NCBI GenBank assembly: GCA_951217055.1
Contig: OX578281.1
Coordinates: 28,940,101-29,004,100, forward strand
Reading direction: 5' to 3'
DNA length: 64,000 nt
DNA from: Gerris lacustris
Taxonomy: Eukaryota; Arthropoda; Insecta; Hemiptera; Gerridae
Positions 37,701-52,700 of this stretch are shown here, piece after piece. A program made the translations under genes and the position numbers. Every line of letters starts with the position of its first letter. Position 1 is the first letter of the stretch. The notes under the pieces are model-generated. The model saw only the letters and a program-made list of their open reading frames with translations. It ran no database searches and had not been told where the DNA came from.

Positions 37701-40700
37701 TCCCGTAGTTAATAATAATTATAATTTGATTTAAATTAAAATAATAATTTATTGTAATCGCAAAAATCCGAAACCACTAGCAAATAGAAAACAGTGGGCC
37801 TAGTAATTACGCACTAGTATAAGAAAAAGTTTAGTGCAAGTTGTATCGGACAGATTTTTTCCATTCCACTAACAGTAGAGTCTCGAAAACATTTGGCCTA
37901 GTAATTACGCACTAGTATAAGAAAAAGTTTAGTACAAGTTGTATCGGACAGATTTTTTCCATTCCACTAACAGTAGAGTCTCGAAAACATTTGGCCTAGT
38001 AATTACGCACTAGTATAAGAAAAAGTTTAGTACAAGTTGTATCGGACAGATTTTTTCCATTCCACTCACAGTAGAGTCTCGCTAGTCCGGACTAACCTAA
38101 AGTAATTGGAACCAGAGCCTGTTTGGATTTCTAAATTGTATTCTGATTATCATGGTTTTTTCTTTTATTGTCTATTAACATTTATAAAATTGTTCCTTGT
38201 ATAGTTTACAAGTATATTTATATGTTCTGGCTCAAGGAATACCCATTATTTCTGTTAAAAAAGATATTTAGAATAATTATGAATAAGTTAGAACATCGAC
38301 AAATCTTTTTCAGTTCCATAGAGCAGGTATAAAGGAGAGTATTTCTGGAAATACAGTTATATGGAACTGAGAATGGGAGAGAGTATACGAAACACGTAGC
38401 AATGGCTCAACGCAGCCCTGGAAAATTTTGCCAAGCTGGTAGAGTATAATAATATCTCGAACTTTTATCCCCAAAAGTTGTTTGGAATATCAGGGTTTTT
38501 GAAATTTCGGGATATGGATTTCCGGAATTCTACTGTATATATTCTATAGTAGGCCTAAATTATCGTGAAATTATTATCCTTAGTTGGTCCTGCACAGTTT
38601 TTCTAGTTAACGTAACTGGAGGAAGGGGCTTATTTATTGCTATTGCATTATCAATTTATTTTATTTTACTGTAGCGCAGCAAACTGGATATGTTTGTTAA
38701 TTGTTAGTAGTTGATGGAGTGACACACGTACCCCTTGATACCCATTAAATATATAGTTGCATAAGCTGTTTAATGGGCCTAGGCCCTCCCCGAGCTATTG
38801 CGCCACGGATTCAGTTAGATGCAACGGTCTGTTTTCGTGGTTAAAAATCTAATATTTAAAAAGAAAAAAAAAAAAAACTATGTGATGTCACAATGTGTGT
38901 GATAGACACTCTTCCCTCCTTAATAAATCATTCACACGATTGATGAGTACAAAAATCCTTCCAACAAAACAATTCAAATATCACTCTTAATATTCTTGTG
39001 ATGACTTGGTAAGGTCATCCTTAAACTTGTGGAACTTATTACTTCAGCCTGGCCTTGTGTGAGGATATCAGACCTATACCTGATCACCTACATTAAATCC
39101 ATGTACTGGTGGCTTCTACTATACCCTTAGCCCTCCTTTGAACATATTGGTGTGCTTCTACATAACCGTACGTAACTTCCAAAGGTAGATTTATTTCCCA
39201 CCTGAACATGGTCTAGTAGGGATCCTTATGTGTTGTTTCATGCACAATGGACTTTGAGATTAGAGGTCTTTTACCCAGTTACCCTGCCTTGCCTTGTCCC
39301 CAACTTGTAGTTAAATTGTTTAACTATCTTATACGAATGAGGATGGTGTGGGTTTGGTCTTGTTTTGTCCACTTCCAAGCCCTTATCTTTAAAAATACTA
39401 CTTTTGAACAACTGGGTGCCCTGCTCAGAGTTGATTTCAAAAAGGGCACCCTATCGTGGTATGAACTCATCAATCAACCCCTCCATAACTGTTTCATCCA
39501 CTATAGATTTAATGGGAAAGCCTCCACCCACTTGTGAAATAATCAATAGATACTTGTTTCTCATTGGAGTTAATAGGGGGTGGATATCTAGTGCTATTTG
39601 TTGAAATGGTGTTCCAGCTCTCACTAGATCCATTTCTCGGGTCTAGCAAGCTCAGTTGATGGGTAAGATGAATACAACATCTTATCAAAATGTATAAAAC
39701 TGTAATTTTAAAGTAGGAAATACATTTTGGAATGATATTATCGGCTGAAGATTGAGATGGAGGTACCAATGTTTTCCTTGTTATAGTGATGATTTGTATA
39801 ATTTTCTTTAGTAGTTCTTGAACCCTTTATTTTAATAATAATTTTTATAATACACTATTTTATATATATATCCTCTATTATTATGAATTTATCTGTCTAA
39901 ATACACCTTTACTCTACATTTAGTAAATCCAACTCTGAGCTCTTCATTGCCCAGTTCATTGTTTAACATCTTTAGTACATTCTTTTACAACAGACTGGTT
40001 TTGATCACTTATTGATCATATCAGTGATTTGATAAAAATGATATGGAGCGAGAATTTCTTATTATGAAATTAAAAGGATTAGCCTATTAATTACTCTCAA
40101 TTTATTTTTTGGCTAAATATTCACTTTTACTTTATTACTAAATACTTAAAAATTAAAGTATCAAGTTGGTCTTAACGATGAAACCACATTTGGAAATAAA
40201 GCTTAACATTTTGTCAATTTAAGAGTCACATGTTACCACCTATTATTATTATTATTATTATTATTATTGGTAGTAGTATTTCCTTGAAATGTAGTTAGTA
40301 AGTTTTTTTTTGTTTTTTTTTTTTGTTTTTTTCTACAAGAAAAATTCAAAGAAAGACCCAAGTTTAGTGTCAGTTTTTTAAGTAGGATTTAAATTTTGAG
40401 CATTTATGTATGGTTTGCTGTTATTGATATTATGCATGATAATGCTGTCACTATTTATTTGTATGAATGCTGTGACTTTAGTTTGTAGCTTCAAATTTCT
40501 TTTAATTAGTTTTTTTTATTTCAATAGCCTTTCTTCTCTATTTATCTCTAGTTCTTAATATTTCAGTAAAATAATTGTTTTACATTATTCATTGTTGAAA
40601 AAAATCTAGTTTTAAACGTGAGTAGTTTATGTTTGCATTGACCACTCTAATAAGAGTTGTGAAATCATTACTGGTCCTTGCATATCCACATGTAATGTCA

Positions 40701-43700
40701 CACTTGCGCTTTGCAACTTCCTTGCATATCTACATTTAATGTCACTCCTATGCTATGTTACTTCCTTGCATATCCACATGTAATGTCTCACCTGTGCTAT
40801 GTAACTCCCTTGCAACCCCAGCATAATGCATAGACTAGATTGGAGACTACCCTACAAGCCTGCTATGCTACTTAATATGTCTGGAAGGCAGAATTTCAAG
40901 GTACCCAATTGATGCAGTAATAATACATATTTTTAAAATTGTGTATGAATCTGAGGGTTGTTGTGATATTTGGAGATACCATTGGGGGAAGGTGGGGGTA
41001 ACAAATAAGTTAGAGTGGCTAATAAAAATGAATTCCTTATAGGGTTTTACATCTATGGTGTAAATAACTCGGTTGTAGGCTGTAAACCGTGGTTGCACCT
41101 CTTCTCTCTTTATTAAGCTTCATTTTCCTAGACGTGACTCCAGCGATTGACGCTCAAGTGATAGTTGTCCAGCGACTATCGCTGAGGACTTCTCTTCTGT
41201 GTTTGGATGTTACCATTTTCCTAGCTGAGCGACTCTTAAGATGCAAACTCAGCTCTGCGATAGTCGCTGGATGATTATCACTGGAGTCACGTCTAGGAAA
41301 ACGTACCTTTACTAAAGATCATTGAAAATTCTAAGAATCCCTGAGTAAAATCTTTGATGCTATTAAAACTAACCTAATTTCCCTAAGTATTGACTGTTGT
41401 GTAATCAGGTTTAGTTTTTCTGAGCTATTAAGAGCTATTTAGTGCATCTTCCACACCTTTAATTTATTATGTAGTTGTTTTTTCTCTCTCTGGTTCTATT
41501 GCTGTTTGTTGTCTACACGTGTTTTCCTGAGACTTTATGGTCAGCACACTGCCCACACTACTCCTAATCAACTTTTCTTTCATTCACTGCCCATAATATT
41601 GTCAGCTACTTGTTACGATATATTTAAATGATAAAACACAACTTTATATTAAGAGGAGTAGTCTGTAGAGTAGCAGAGTTATCCAAGTAAAAGAAAAGAG
41701 AGGGTCATTGGTGTGGCATGGGGAAAAGAAAGGGGTGTGTTTGGTCCATATGCCTATGGCAATTAGACTGAATGATGGGTGAGTCAGGTTTATTTTAGTA
41801 GAATTATTATGTTTCAGGAGGATTGGAGTACTATGTGGAGAAAAAGAAAGGGGAAGAGCGACACAGTCACATCCACTCACAGCTCTACGGCTCTCCTCAC
41901 GGCTACCCCTTCACTCCTTTCGGTCACCGCCACTCTCACACACACTCCCCTCCCCCCCATCTTACCATTCCAGACACTCGCTTCTGCTTTGAACCCCCCT
42001 ACAGCACCCTTTCCCAGGTAAATTATTTTACATTTCTACTTTCTCATATAAGGAGAAAGTATTGTGATGGCGCAATAATTCGCTTTTGATGGATTTACAC
42101 ATTTTGAGTTCTCCTGAATCCAAAAAGTGGTTTTTAAAAATTGTCTGTCTGTGCAGACATCCTGGACTAAACTACTAGGCCGATAATGACAAAATTTGGC
42201 ACACATGTTCAGAAAAATTATACTCCCAGGCAAAATCGAGAAATGAATTTTAGCTCCAAATTTAGGGGCGCTACACAAAAAAATTCTCGAAAACAGTTCT
42301 GAAGATTGTATAGTAACTCGTTAACTATAGAATGGGAGAGTTAGTTGTAACGATTACTCCAAATTTGAGATTTGTTATTGTTCATACATTATACATGTTA
42401 ATTTCCGGAATGAGAATGGAGTTAATGAAATAGTTAGTGAGTATATGTGGTAAAGTAGTATTTGTTTTTTAGTATCACCATACACATTCACCATCAGTGG
42501 ACTCAGCTCACTACCACAAGGCAAGATCTCACCCACATCATGAGGACCCTGACCATCCTGTCTACCATTACGAGACTGGCACCTTCCCTCGCAAACGTGA
42601 AAACCAAAGATTCAGGTACTCTACTAAACTAAACAAAACAAAACAAACAAAAAATATCAGTCTACAGTCTTTGCACAACTAGAATCGACGCGTTGACAGC
42701 GCGGGAAATTGAGTGACACACAGATTGGCCAACCTCTCTGGGGGAAAAAATAAAGCCACTACGAAGCCTTCTTATACTGTTATCCAGAGGGCCTCTCCCC
42801 TCCACTAGAGACATTTATCTTTGCCTAGTTGGCCCGACCTTTTGTCCGGGAAAATCTCAAGCTCTCATTGGCTCGTCCCCCCTTTTGCTAGTTTTTCCCT
42901 CGCTGTCAACGCGTCGATTCTAGTTGTGCGAAGACTGTAAAACAATATTTACTACTTATGTACAGTCTTACAACAAGGGGCTTGAAACTGATCTGCTTAT
43001 CTTTCTATATAATAAAAAGGTTTTGTCCATACAATTTCCAATCAGTAAGAAAGGGTAGGTTGTACATAGTGGTTAAACAAATAAAGAGAATAGAAAGAGA
43101 GCCAAGTTTGTGAAAGAAAATACCTAAACTGCCCTTAACAAGGATAGAGATTCGGTAAAAGGTTGTCCTTTAAGCAATGGGTCTTGTTGAAATTGATCCA
43201 GAACCAAATGGATTTTCAACACTACCCTGATCTACCCCCAATGGTGGCATGACAAATGCCTACAGGTTTTATGCAACCATAGCCAATTTCTAAGACATTG
43301 GCCATAGAGAGGTTCCTCCATCTGCATTGCCTTTTTGATCCTAGATGTCGCCGCATATAGTGCTGCTTCTGTTGACTTCCCTCTCAAATATGCTTGCTGA
43401 TGAGCATATATATTATCCTTTCCAGAGTCTTTAGCATAAATGATGGGTCGGAAGAATTTGGCTTGAGTGGAGTCTGTCTTCCCTTGTTTGGGGATGAAGA
43501 CTGCCCCAGCTGCCTTCCACATTTCTGGCACCACACCCAATGCTACTCTATCTCTAAAGAGTACCTCCATTCTTGGTATTAGACGGTCCATTTTCCTTTG
43601 CAATAGGGCTGGAAATATTCTGACTGGTCCAGTTGCCTTGAAAGGTTCAATTTTTTATTTTAATAATATTGAAAGATATTTTTATATCGCACTAGCCTTC

Positions 43701-46700
43701 AATCCATGCTGTCCTTGGGGCTAATGCTAGGAATCAGTGGCTTGTTTTCTTATTAAGCTAAGCAATTAAATGAAATGCCTAAATAGTTTTGTTTCCAAAT
43801 CCTTCATAGAAAGAATCAGGGGTGCTATTTGTATCATAATTTCATTACCCCCTGAATTGCAGATAGGAGGCTATTTATCGCATAAAAAAAAATTCATTTA
43901 TTTTATTATTAGGTGAGATAAATAACAATTTTTTAAATTCAAGATTAAATTTATTCTTGCTATGATCAAGTCAAATAAAAACACAAAAGTCTTAATAAAA
44001 ATAGTAGTTTTTAAGTAAATATGTTTTTTTATGTAAAGAATCAGTTTGTTTTATGCACTATGTAAAGTGGTGATGAGATGGTCTGCGTATTCCTGGTTGA
44101 CACATTTATGCAAGTTCCTCTTAAGGCGTTTTTAGCTAAGTTTGTTGATGACATGTTGTCTATGAGACTGAATAGACCACTATGTTGGACAGATGGATTG
44201 TAATGTTGAGGTTGTAATGTTTCAGGGTGCCAAGCAATCCGAGTGTGACAAGCAAGGGCAGTGGAGGAAAGATGTCGACAAGCAGCATTGAGAAGTCAGA
44301 AAGAGGGAGCCCTATGCCTCAGTTCCATGTTGAGGTGTTGAGTCCTGGACACAGACAGCCCAAGGCCTCCTCTCTTCCTGACTACTGTTGGCCTCACAAG
44401 TAAACTCTAAATTATTATTTTTATAACTAACTAGGCATTAAACAGTTCTTTCATGAACCAAGCCAAGTTATTCATTAGTGTTTTTTATATATACTTATAA
44501 AATCAAATAACACTGGCTGACTGACTGACTCATCACAATTCCTTTCTAGAACCACTCATCATATAATAATTTCCTAACTTGCCGTCATCCCCCTGGTTAA
44601 AATACTGTTTTGGTTTGTATCCCCTAATCAAGAATTTAGCTATTGAGCTTGCTTTGTTGATGAGACTTCCTTTAAGAATCTTAAAAATAAATAATATTAG
44701 ATCCACCATTTTAATTCAAATGGCTCACTACAACTTTATATTTAGCAATATATCACTTACAAGTAGTAGTAGTCTAGTACTTCCTACTAGAACGGGTAGG
44801 ACCAACCACTTGTTCGAACCTTGCAATTAGGCCACCACTTAGGCCCTTTTTACGCCCCATGGCGATGAGTTCCAGCTACTTCACACATCATACATTTGTA
44901 CTTTGTACCACCGAAGCGAGTATGGTGTGGTCATTAGTGAGCTATATAAGCATGGGTCAAAGCGTGGGGGAAGAGTCCCCATAAAGGGTGTCCCTCGCCC
45001 TGCACCGTCTTCGATTCATTGATGCAATTAACAGTATCATGGCACGAGATCGAACCCACGACCTCGAGTTGCCTCGACTTATTGATAGCTGAGGGAGCGC
45101 CTTAAGACTCTCGGCTACCCTGGCTCCCATAATATATCACTTACAATCTATTTTAAATCCAAGATGGCTGCCATATGTAGAATTAATATGTATGTATGTA
45201 AAATTAAAATTTTGTTTATTCATTCATCAAAATGTATATATACTTTTTAATTTCATTACTGCTCTTACCTATTTTCCCTTCCTGAAAATTTCTTAAAAAT
45301 CAGATAAATACTTTTGAAGATATAGTATGTGGAAAAACAAATGGGCGCAGAAGGTTGAAACTCATATTTGACCAACAATGAGCTAATTATGACCTACCAT
45401 TAAAATATCATTAGAAAGGGACAAGTAATTTTTAAGGTATGTTGGTTGAAATATAGCAACCATATACATAAATATTTAATTACCTGCTTCTCTCAATATG
45501 TGAACTGCATGTATATCCAGTAAATATTTAATAACTCCCATTCTACTCTGTACTTTTATAAAGTAGCCACTGTATAAAAATTAATTAATATTTTTTGCCA
45601 GTTTTATGACACATGTGGGCAGAGGTTGCATAGACTGAGAGACAGAAAAAAGTTAAGCAGAGTTTTGCTTTTTTTTTATAGATGGAATGAAAAGTATCAA
45701 AAACCTTTGTAATTCTAATCAATGTACAAACATAACTTTAATTTTATTTAAATATATTTGTGTATTGTTTCAGACCGCTGCCTGGAGAGCTGAGAAGAGT
45801 TCATATAGACAAATCTTGTGAGCCTCTGGGTATCCAGATATCATGTCTTGAGTCTGGGGGTGTCTTTGTGTCCACCGTCAGTGATCACAGTCTTGCTGCC
45901 CAGGTAACTCTGTCCTTATTATAAATATTCCTTTATCAATCTTCAATTGGTTTCTTCAGTTTGATTCCATTCAAAAATTGTCTTGATAAGTTAATATGTA
46001 TAAGTATATAAGCATAAGTACGCGATAGGTCATGAGGAAGCTATGTGCCTCACTAATTGCCAGGTTATTTTTATTTCCTCTAGGTAGACCCACAATTCTC
46101 CAATTAACACTAATGTTGTATAGTGAGAAATTGACTTCTCCATTTTACTGCTCCTGCAACAATTATATAAGTGAGTCTGTAAACATGTAAAAGCAATGTG
46201 TATGGTGTAGTACAAACAAAAGGTGTGTATGTGTAGGTCGGGCTGCAGGTAGGAGACCAGCTGTTGGAGGTGTGTGGTATCAACATGAGATCTGCTACAT
46301 ATAAGCTTGCAGCCAATGTATTGAGACAATGTGGCAACTCCATCACCATGCTTGTACAGTATTCACCTGACAGTATGTATTTTTCTTATTTACTTTGTCC
46401 AATTCTATTTTGATGTTTACCTAATATTACTTGGAGTTATGGATGAAATGTTTCTTCATATCAGCTGAGTTGTTATAGTTAGATATATGTGCTTTAGAGT
46501 ACCACGAGGTGGAGGGTTCAGGAAGCAGCAGCGGAGGTAGTAAGTCGAGGTCAGGAAGTCCGACCCCATGTAATAGTCCTAGACCAGGCAGCCCTGCTCT
46601 TCCTCACCATGCTACTCAGCTTGCTAAGGCCATTTCCTCTCTTGTTCAGCATCGTCGCTCCTCCACGCCAAGGTAAAACTCTACACTCCTACATAAACTT

Positions 46701-49700
46701 GAACAGATTCAATCTGACTCTTTCTCTTTCTCACCCCTTACTAAAGCTCTTTGAGCCTATCTGTACAGCTTGATCCCCCCTCTCTTTACTCCTATCCACT
46801 GCCTCACTGTCATTTTAGTTTGTTGAAGCAAACATAAGTGAGCTTCTTACATTCAACAAAATATGCATCTTGTCTGTCTCTGTTACTTGTAAAAATTTGA
46901 CCGATTTAATTGAACTTTGGTTTATTTATGTTTCTTTTATTAATGCCAAGGCTAAGTTTGTTAGACAGTATTATCCATCTAACAGTTTGTCCACAATGCT
47001 CATGTAAACATGAGCTTCAAATTTGAAATTGGAAGATTTGTCAGGAATAAAATTTCTTAGACAGACAGGAAAAAAATTAAGGCTTGTTTTGTTTACATAA
47101 TGTGTAAAATGAAAATGTGAAATTTAGCAATATTGATCAATGTGCAAACAAAACTTACATTTAATTTAAATTTGATGTCTGTAAACATCTAATAGATAAG
47201 CTTTTAATACAATTACCCGGCTTATATGTGGCTGGGAGCTAGGACAGCCTAGTCTGGCTAGGTTTATAAACATTGATACATTTATTTACTTATATTGCTT
47301 AGAGGAAAATATTTGGTCTACTAATAATGCAACAATCTCATTTCATCTTTATTTCTTGTTATGCCCAAGAACAATTAAATTACTAAATATTTTCATATAA
47401 TTTGTACAGTATGCAGGTATTTGTATAGTATACAGGTAGCTGAATATTTGTGGAGGTAAGTAAGGATAGGAAGAGTTAACTGTTAAATATAAAGCTGGGT
47501 TTTATGCGTGTTTATAGGTGTTCAGAGGAGCCCCGGTGTTTGAGTATAGAGACACACAAGTGTAGTAACCTTGGTATAAGTCTGGTTGGCGGTAACAAAG
47601 TTGGAATCTTCATACACAGTGTGCAGAATAACTCATTAGCCTACAACGCTGGACTCAGGTAACCAATCTACATTACTCATTCCTCCCTTTTTAGTATCTT
47701 CAATTATAATCTTTATTGTAGTTATAATCTTCTTAGTAATTACAAAATTAACAGGATATAAGGCCTTGGATCATGGAGTATAACTGCAGCATTTTAAAAT
47801 GTTCACAGTTTATTCGTCAATACTATTTTGATATAAATATGATAATAAGCAGCTTCTTGAAAAAGGCTTTCCAATACAATCTTGAACCTGGAAGAGGTTT
47901 AATTAGAGAGTTAATATTTACATTATTCAGTTTAAATTTATGTCTAATTCCTTATGGTACTTCACAAAAGGAAGCTAAGAAGACATGTTTAACACTTAAA
48001 ACATTAGTTTAAAAATTATTTTTTTATGTAATTAAGCAATGTATCTCCTCTTATATTCTATATTACACATATTTTATATTGTACATAATATTGTTCTATA
48101 ATCTTTTAAATCAGAGCACCTACTTGTGGTTCTTCTGTAAGTAGCTTTTTAACTTTCTTTTTTTTACTAATTAGTAAATTAATTGGTAAGTTGGTAAATT
48201 TGAGGTATGAAAGTGCAAGCTAGATTTTTTATAGCCAAGTGTGTTTGAAACTAATTAATTTTTTATTTTGTTATAACAGGACAGGTGACAGGATCCTTGA
48301 ATATAATGGAACAGATTTAAGGCAAGCAACGGCCGAGGAAGCTGCTTACGAACTGGCTAAGCCTGCTGACAAAGTCACAGTCCTTGTGCAGTTCTCCGTA
48401 GAGAGTACGCAACTCCCTACTTTTCTTATTTTTTTTTCTTCATAACTAATTTTCCTATTTTGATGCAAATTCTCTTTTTGTATAATAATCATCTAATAAA
48501 AATTAAGTAATTTGCCCCAGAGAGGAAGGTGTATGATTTTACAAAGTGATTGTGTGGTTGGTTTAGGGTACCAGGATGTGAGAGATAAGCCTGGAGATAG
48601 CCTCTACATGAGAGCTCTGTTTGACCGACTGGGAGAGCAGGGTGATGCACTACAACTCAGGTTCAGGAAGGATGACATCCTCTATGTAGATAATACCATG
48701 TTTAATGGAGTACCCGGAGCCTGGAGGGCGTGGCTTTTGGACGATGATGGAGTTAAGCACACCTGTGGAATCATTCCCTCCAAGTACAAGTGAGTATATC
48801 CCTTTCCTTTATAAGCTCAACAAACTAGTAAAAAATTAGATATTACGTCTGCTTTGAATGCTTTACTAACACGAGTAGCTTAGCCCACATGAAACTCAAT
48901 CTATTTAAAACCCTATTTAGCTGAAGGGTTACCAAAAAAATGTTTTGTTCCAAAGCCCCGAATTAGTATAAGGGATGTTGGGTGATAGGTAGCGAATGTA
49001 CTGTAATATATTCTGAGAACAATATTTTATATGTCTCTGAAATAAAAATTCCTCGACAGAAATCTGTTACACACATCAGGGACCATTTTTGTCTCGTGAC
49101 TGTCTGTCGTTCAAAATTGTTAAATTTTAATGATACTTTTAAAATTGTTAAATTTTAATGATACTTTTAAAATTGTTAAATTTTAATGAGTTTTCTAAAT
49201 AATACTTTTATTCATGTAAAAAAACAAAACAATTTTGTCACATTTAAAAAGAGGGGAGAAAACCTTGTTTTTGAAAGATTTTTTTTTGGGCATCCTTATC
49301 ATTTTTCTGTGTTTACCTAACATAGCTGCATTCAAATTTTTTTGCTGGGTACTTTTGGAGATCAGGAGGCCAATTTCTGTAACTTTGAAACCTCCCTATT
49401 CATGTGGTTATATATCAAAAAGTTGTTATGAAGATGCGCACGCAACCTGTCAACGTGAATCTATAACTTTGTCTGTTGTTATATAAGGAGAAAGTTGATA
49501 TATAAGGTTTGATATATATCCTCTCAAAATTGTTGTTGATATGATTCGTTAGGTAATTTGTTTATATGTATTTCAATTGCTAAAAACCAAAACAAAGTCA
49601 CGCCACTACTGTTGTTTTCATTCACTTTTTCTATAACTACAAAATGGCCATTAAAAAGGACACTTGTCAATTCGTAGTTTGGTATTCGGCCACATACAGC

Positions 49701-52700
49701 GCTGGCATCACATAACAACACGTTGATATATAGAGGTGTTTGATATATAATGTCACAGTGGATATATATTAAAAAAAAATACAGAATCGGCCTCCACATG
49801 CTTTACAGACGGACAAGGAAGTATAAATCTTGTTTTGCCTTTAGACACTATCAATGATTACTTTATCCTAGTACAAGTTAATTTCAAAATAATATGATTT
49901 AAAACCCTCTTAATAAAGTTGTAGTAATAAATAAATTACCTGTATCCACTTTTTTGACAGAAGAAAGGGATTTTGAACAATGAAGTTGAAACTTGGAGAA
50001 ATTCTTATCCTTAGGCTATTATTAAATTCTTAGAAGGAATTTTTCTAAATTCAAAAAACCCAATTTTCGCTTCTCTTCAGTAGTTATTTGTTACTAGGGT
50101 TGAATGACCATCAACTAGATGAAGTTATATTTGGATTTGTGTGCAGGGTGGAGGAGGAGATGGTAGTAAGGAGAAGTCTGGGAGACTTGGAAGGAGATGG
50201 AGGTAGGAGAGGTACCAGAAGAAGTTTCTTTAGACGGAAAAAACACCAGCGCACTGACAGTAAGGAGCTGGCCTCCTTCAGTAATATGACAGCACTCACC
50301 TGGTACAGTGACAGTGGCAGTCTTCATGACGACACTGTTCTAGCTTCCTACCAGCGAGTCACCCGACTTCACAGTATGTATCTTCATCAGTTCTACCTCT
50401 TTTTTACGATCAATGCATTTCAATGGCTTGTCAACAGTTTGTTTTGTACTGATGACACCCTAAATAACAGTTGCCCTTGTCAAATCAATTGGATCTCAAT
50501 ACTCTTAGCTTATATGTACAATGACAACATATTATGAAGAATGAGATTCTAATGACATTAAAGTGTAAATTCATATTAGTCTCTCCACAGCTCTCTCTTA
50601 CTTTTGTTAAAAAGAGGGTGTGATTTAAGTCTACTCCCCTGTGACCTGGGACACCTAATAACTCTGAAAGAGAGATTATATAGAAATAAATGTGTATGTG
50701 GGAGTGAAAAGTTGTGTTATGATGTTAGCAGATCCTGTGTTGAGGCCAGTTCTAGTGGTGGGACCACTATCCGAGCTGGTGACCGAGAAGCTGCTACAAG
50801 ACTTCCCAGATAAGTTTGTAAAGTGTGTTCCTGAGATGATGCACTGCTCCCAGGCTACTATGGAGAAGGGTATATCAGACAACTTGTTTGTAGACTACAG
50901 GAAGAAAGGAACTTACTTTGAGGTCACCTCTGTCTCTACAGTTAGGGACATGTCTGACAAGGTAACTCTTAATTAGTTGGTTAAAACCTCTGATACAGGG
51001 TTGAGGTTCAGTCAAAATAAGGGGATAACAAATAATATAATAAAAACTGACATTAAACTAATTGTAGCCTCCCTACTTTTTCTCATAAATTCATGCTTGT
51101 ACAGTGGCTACCTGAGCTCCTGATTCAAATGCACTTTGATTGATACTCCAGTGCCAGGTGTGTAACGAGCTAAACAGTCCTTATACGAGTATAAGTTTAA
51201 ATAAGGATGGTTATCATGCCACTAAGGTTTACAGACTATATTCTACCCATATCTCTAACCTGGTCGGCTGCTATAACAATGATCTGTTTTTTGGTGGTCT
51301 GTCAACTTGATTAGTATTTTTTAACGCACCCTTAGTTGTTTATGAGGTTGTTATGAATTTTAATGCCATGCTTATGCCCCCCAATCTAATACTGCTCAGC
51401 AAACAGACTGGATTAGTGCAGCAAAGTAACTACTTAGTTTTAGATAGTCTTGCCTGAAGCTTATATTTTAGCAAATTTCATTGGTTTAATGAGTTATTTT
51501 ATTCATTTGCAAATTATAAATGAGTTATTTTTTGTAAAACCCTGGGACCTTAGCTAAAGTATAGTTCGTACTTTACATTTAATGTAATAACATATGATAC
51601 AACATAACATAAGATAAGATATATATAACATAAAGTATAAGAGCATCTTATAGGCTTGTGTTAATTACAAGCCTCTGGCGGTATTGGACACATTTTTTTG
51701 TAAAATATTATTAAATTTCATTAAAGATGTATAGCAAATTTGTATGAGAATAGAAGGTGTGTTTATAAGTGCTTTTTTTGTATGTTGAGAATGCTCATTG
51801 TGTGCTGGACGTCGGGCTGGCCTCTGTGGAGCGTTTGCTGCGTCACCAGATCTACCCTATTGTTTTGCTCATCAAATTCAAGTCTACCAAACAGATCAAG
51901 GAGATCAAAGACACTCGCTACGCTTTAGATAAAGTCACTGCTAAGGCTGCCAAAGAAATGTATGAACACGCTCTCAAACTAGAGTCAGAGTACAGGCACT
52001 ACATTTCTGGTAACTACCTCTTTAACCTTGAAATAGAATTATGTGGGGGGAGGAGTAAGATTCGACACTTTTTTCCTTTAGCTCCCCCTTGGTTCTAAAC
52101 AATAGTCTGCCCTACAAAAGTTAGTGTGTTTGTCTCCCCAAGACATTGAGACTCCTGGGGCAGTTTTATATTTAATATTCCTTTATCTTAATAGTTGGTT
52201 AGACTAAAGTATTTGATAACAATTATATACATAAGTGTGACATTCCTTTGTCCCAAGGTACATTGGAATAAATATCCCTTCGTCTTAATAGTAATTTATA
52301 CTAAGGAATATATGCTACTCTGTACATGTTCCTTTGTCTAAATAACTATTAACACAAAGGGATATAGGGGGGTGCCAAAGTAAAAAAAGTTCCTATAGAT
52401 TGTTCAAGATTTAAGCCTCAACAATTTCAAACTTACTTATTATAGTTATTGACAAGTTCATCATTAATGTGACTGAATCACTGCATGAAATAACTATGTG
52501 ACCGAATCATTTTAAAAGTCTGGAAATTTATTTGTCTTTACTGTATAAATATTCTCTTTTATACTAAATTAGGAATTAGATATGTTAAGTATTAATAAGT
52601 TTGGCAAGGTTTTTTTCATGAAAGGTTTCCACTAGTAACATTAGTTAGTTGATATATGTAAACAATAAATTTCTTTTTACTTGTGTGTTAGTGTGCCATT

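Larger units (their letters stand above)
36058..41817 (+). other. dlg5 intron 17 (largest 3' intron)
   Basis: About 5.8 kb filled mostly by repeats: a poly(A) run at 36530-36551, a poly(G) run at about 37292-37315, a SINE head at 37622, a 98-base tandem array, a pogo-like element, a 44-base tandem repeat and a foldback MITE, each listed separately. The stretch 38536-40675 has no recognisable exon; its open frames have no family resemblance. Confidence 0.6.
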
